Source of the DNA: Acidobacteriota bacterium
GTDB lineage: Bacteria; Acidobacteriota; Holophagae; Holophagales; Holophagaceae
Reading direction: 5' to 3'
Assembly: GCA_021778785.1 (NCBI GenBank)
Contig: JAJYBX010000117.1
Span: forward strand, 1-6,559
DNA length: 6,559 nucleotides
Under the pieces are notes generated by a model, which saw nothing but the letters and a program-made list of their open reading frames with translations, was not told the DNA's origin and did no database searches. This document shows, piece after piece, positions 5,029-6,559 of the stretch (its first letter is position 1; the number at the start of each line of letters is the position of its first letter). Made by a program: the position numbers and the translations under genes.

Positions 5029-5906
5029 ACCCCCTCGGCCCCCTGGTCGCCCCGGCCCTCGGGGCTGTGCAACTGACACCGGCGGCCGCGTCCACCCTGC
5101 CCGCGCTGGATCTCCTGAAGGGACAGGCCCTGGAGGCCGTCCTCCTGGAGATCCTGCCCGACAGCGTGCGCCTCCAGCTGCCGGGCGGCCAGGAACTGCG
5201 GGCCCAGGGCCAGCTCCCCTTCCCCGCCGGCAGCCTCCTGTCCCTCAAGGCCCTGCCCCTGCCGGGGGGCGCCGGCCTGCGCCTCCAGGTGCTCGGGGCC
5301 ACGCCCCCGCCCACGAATCCCGTCCTCGCGCCCCTGGCCCAGGGCGAGGCCGCGCCCCTCCTCGCCCGCCTCCAGCTCCCCACGGAGGCCCTCAAACCCC
5401 TGGCGGGGCTGTTCCAGGCCCTGGCCCGGCCGGAGGCGGCGGCCACGCCGGAGGGCTGGTCGGCCCTGCTGAAGGCGGTCATGACGACCCTGTCGGATGC
5501 CGTGGCCTCGCCCCGGGAGGCCCCCTTCCATGCCCTCCAGGCCCAGGAGGGCACGGCCCTCTTCGAGATCCCCCTGCCCTGGGCCCCGGGCGGGGACCCC
5601 CTGCGGATCTGGGTGGAATCCGATGCGGAGGGTGGCACCCCGGCGGAGGCCACCCGCCGGGTGTTCCTCAGCGTCCCCTTCAGCACCCTGGGGGAGGTCC
5701 GGATGGGCGTGGAACGGAACCCCGCCGGCCTCCGCGCCCGGCTCTGGCTGGAGGATCCCGCCCGCATCGCGCCCCTCCAGGCGGAGCTGACCTCCGAGCT
5801 GGCCACCCTGGGCCTCCCCGCCACCCTTCAGATCCTGCCCCTGCCCGCGGCCGCGCCGGGCCTCCACGCCCTGGCGGGCGGCACGCCCCTCTCGGCCCTC
5901 GGATGA
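5025..5906 (+). CDS. FliK-like flagellar hook-length control protein (C-terminal Flg_hook-type domain)
   Basis: This 293-residue, Leu/Ala/Pro-rich protein is not recognisable at its very N-terminus. Residues 33-91 form a beta-rich unit (GQALEAVLLEILPDSVRLQL, then LSLKALPL and LRLQVLG). This resembles the repeat-like N-domain of FliK-family proteins in several non-enteric phyla. A helical middle spans about 108-165. Residues 210-271 (VFLSVPFSTLGEVRMGVE, LRARLWLEDPARIAPLQAEL, LGLPATLQIL) fit the C-terminal hook-length-control fold. In that fold a beta strand 'LGEV' is followed by a variable strand and a helix that inserts into FlhB. FliK measures hook length during flagellar export and triggers the switch to filament substrates. 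The start overlaps the cheB stop (ATGA, 5025-5028) with only AGG (5017-5019) upstream, so translation is probably coupled. The domain call is by pattern and moderately sure. An unrelated secreted or structural protein remains possible. Confidence 0.6.
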   Translation: MNPLGPLVAPALGAVQLTPAAASTLPALDLLKGQALEAVLLEILPDSVRLQLPGGQELRAQGQLPFPAGSLLSLKALPLPGGAGLRLQVLGATPPPTNPVLAPLAQGEAAPLLARLQLPTEALKPLAGLFQALARPEAAATPEGWSALLKAVMTTLSDAVASPREAPFHALQAQEGTALFEIPLPWAPGGDPLRIWVESDAEGGTPAEATRRVFLSVPFSTLGEVRMGVERNPAGLRARLWLEDPARIAPLQAELTSELATLGLPATLQILPLPAAAPGLHALAGGTPLSALG

Positions 5907-6559
5907 GCGGCCTCGAGGCCTTCCCGCGCCAGGACGAGCCCAGCGGCGTCCAGGGACAGATGGGCCCCGCCTCCCGCCGGTCCCGGACGCGCCCCGCGGC
6001 GGTGCTGGCGGGCTACCTGGTGCTCTTCCTGCTCCTCCAGCGGGCCTCGGCCCACCTGGCGCCCACCCCGGCGGTGAGCGTCTGGTACTTCCCCGCGGCC
6101 CTCAGCCTGGGTCTGCTGCTCACCCTGGGGCCGGCCTACACCCCCGCCGTGGCCGTGGCCGCCTTCCTCGGGAACCTGTGGCTCGTCCTCCCCCCCGGCG
6201 GCGTCACGGTGTCCGCCGCCGCGGTCAATGCCCTGGCCCACGCAGCGGCCTACGGCCTGGTGGCCCTGGCCTTCCGCCGGGGGGGGCTCTCGCCCCGGCT
6301 GCGCCGCCCCTCGGATGCCGCGGGATTCCTCCTCGCCGCGGCGGCGGGGCCGATGCTGGTGGCGGTGCCGGCGGTGCTGGCGCTCCGCGCGGGTTCGGGT
6401 CTCGGTTCCGTGCCGGCCTTCACGGCCTTCCACGCCTTCTGGCTGGGGGACACCCTCGGCATCCTCGCCCTCGGCCCCTTCCTCCTGGTGTGGGTCCTCC
6501 CCCTGATCCGGGGCGGTCCACCCGCAGCCTGGACGCCCTGGCGGCCCGAGCGCCCCGTG
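5903..6559 (+). CDS. MASE1-domain membrane sensor, N-terminal part (runs off the right edge)
   Basis: The frame is open for 219 codons with no stop and continues beyond the window. A polar, positively charged N-terminus (1-31, ending RRSRTRP) precedes about six hydrophobic segments: roughly 32-49, 59-76, 80-97, 104-123, 139-162 and 180-202. The motifs SVWYFPAALSLGLLLTLG (59-76), FLGNLW (88-93), VNALAHAAAYGL (108-119) and FHAFWLGDTLGILALGPFLLVW (176-197) match the MASE1 integral membrane sensor domain. In known proteins MASE1 sits in front of PAS, histidine-kinase, GGDEF or EAL modules; here the output domain is off the edge. The signal sensed by MASE1 is not generally known. The ATGA overlap with the preceding stop (5903-5906) supports this start. 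ATG 5960 (Met20) is an alternative but has no better ribosome-binding site. Confidence 0.75.
   Translation, partial: MSGLEAFPRQDEPSGVQGQMGPASRRSRTRPAAVLAGYLVLFLLLQRASAHLAPTPAVSVWYFPAALSLGLLLTLGPAYTPAVAVAAFLGNLWLVLPPGGVTVSAAAVNALAHAAAYGLVALAFRRGGLSPRLRRPSDAAGFLLAAAAGPMLVAVPAVLALRAGSGLGSVPAFTAFHAFWLGDTLGILALGPFLLVWVLPLIRGGPPAAWTPWRPERPV

Noticed and set aside
2188..5079. Very long open frame (963 codons) on the minus strand covering both HDOD genes and cheB
   Set aside because: It lies antisense to three genes with clear domains and catalytic motifs. Its predicted sequence is a Gly/Gln/His/Glu-rich repeat-like string with no recognisable domain, typical of the antisense frame of GC-rich coding DNA.
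5828..6433. Minus-strand open frame of 201 codons at the right end
   Set aside because: It is antisense to the FliK-like and MASE1 frames and rich in Gly, Arg, Gln and Glu with no domain. The plus-strand frame has coherent membrane segments and MASE1 motifs.

Overview
The window is high-GC bacterial chromosome (roughly 70% G+C by eye, with strong GCC/CTG/CGG codon preference). Genes are packed tightly, with 4-nt overlaps or near-zero spacing, and I see no mobile element, RNA gene or CRISPR array. Taxonomy cannot be fixed from this sequence alone. A flagellated, high-GC Gram-negative lineage fits, such as Acidobacteriota of the Holophaga/Geothrix type or a deltaproteobacterium-like group. This is inferred from the gene mix, not read from a marker gene.

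Left part (1-1221): the N-terminal 100 codons of an HpcH/HpaI-type aldolase run leftwards out of the window. A 68-bp gap separates it from a rightward pair: a GNAT acetyltransferase and a small holo-[acyl-carrier-protein] synthase (acpS), overlapping by ATGA.

Middle spacer (1222-1348): this is the longest gene-free stretch between complete genes. It holds two small G+C hairpins without a T-tract. It also holds a promoter-like pair, TCAAG then GCCGAT, at the spacing of flagellar sigma-28 (FliA) promoters, just upstream of the chemosensory genes.

Right part (1349-6559): six same-strand genes follow: cheR, HDOD-1, HDOD-2, cheB, a FliK-like hook-length-control protein, and a truncated MASE1 membrane sensor. 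Gaps are 11, 0 and 9 nt, then two ATGA overlaps, so they look like one co-translated operon. CheR and CheB are the methylating and demethylating enzymes of chemoreceptor adaptation, and both keep their catalytic residues. The distinctive point is that two paralogous HDOD signalling proteins sit between them. A flagellar-type protein and a membrane sensor are coupled behind. No cheA, cheW, cheY or receptor gene lies in the window, so the partner array must be encoded elsewhere. My working hypothesis is an adaptation module whose HDOD proteins connect receptor methylation or flagellar output to a second, non-CheY signalling layer.
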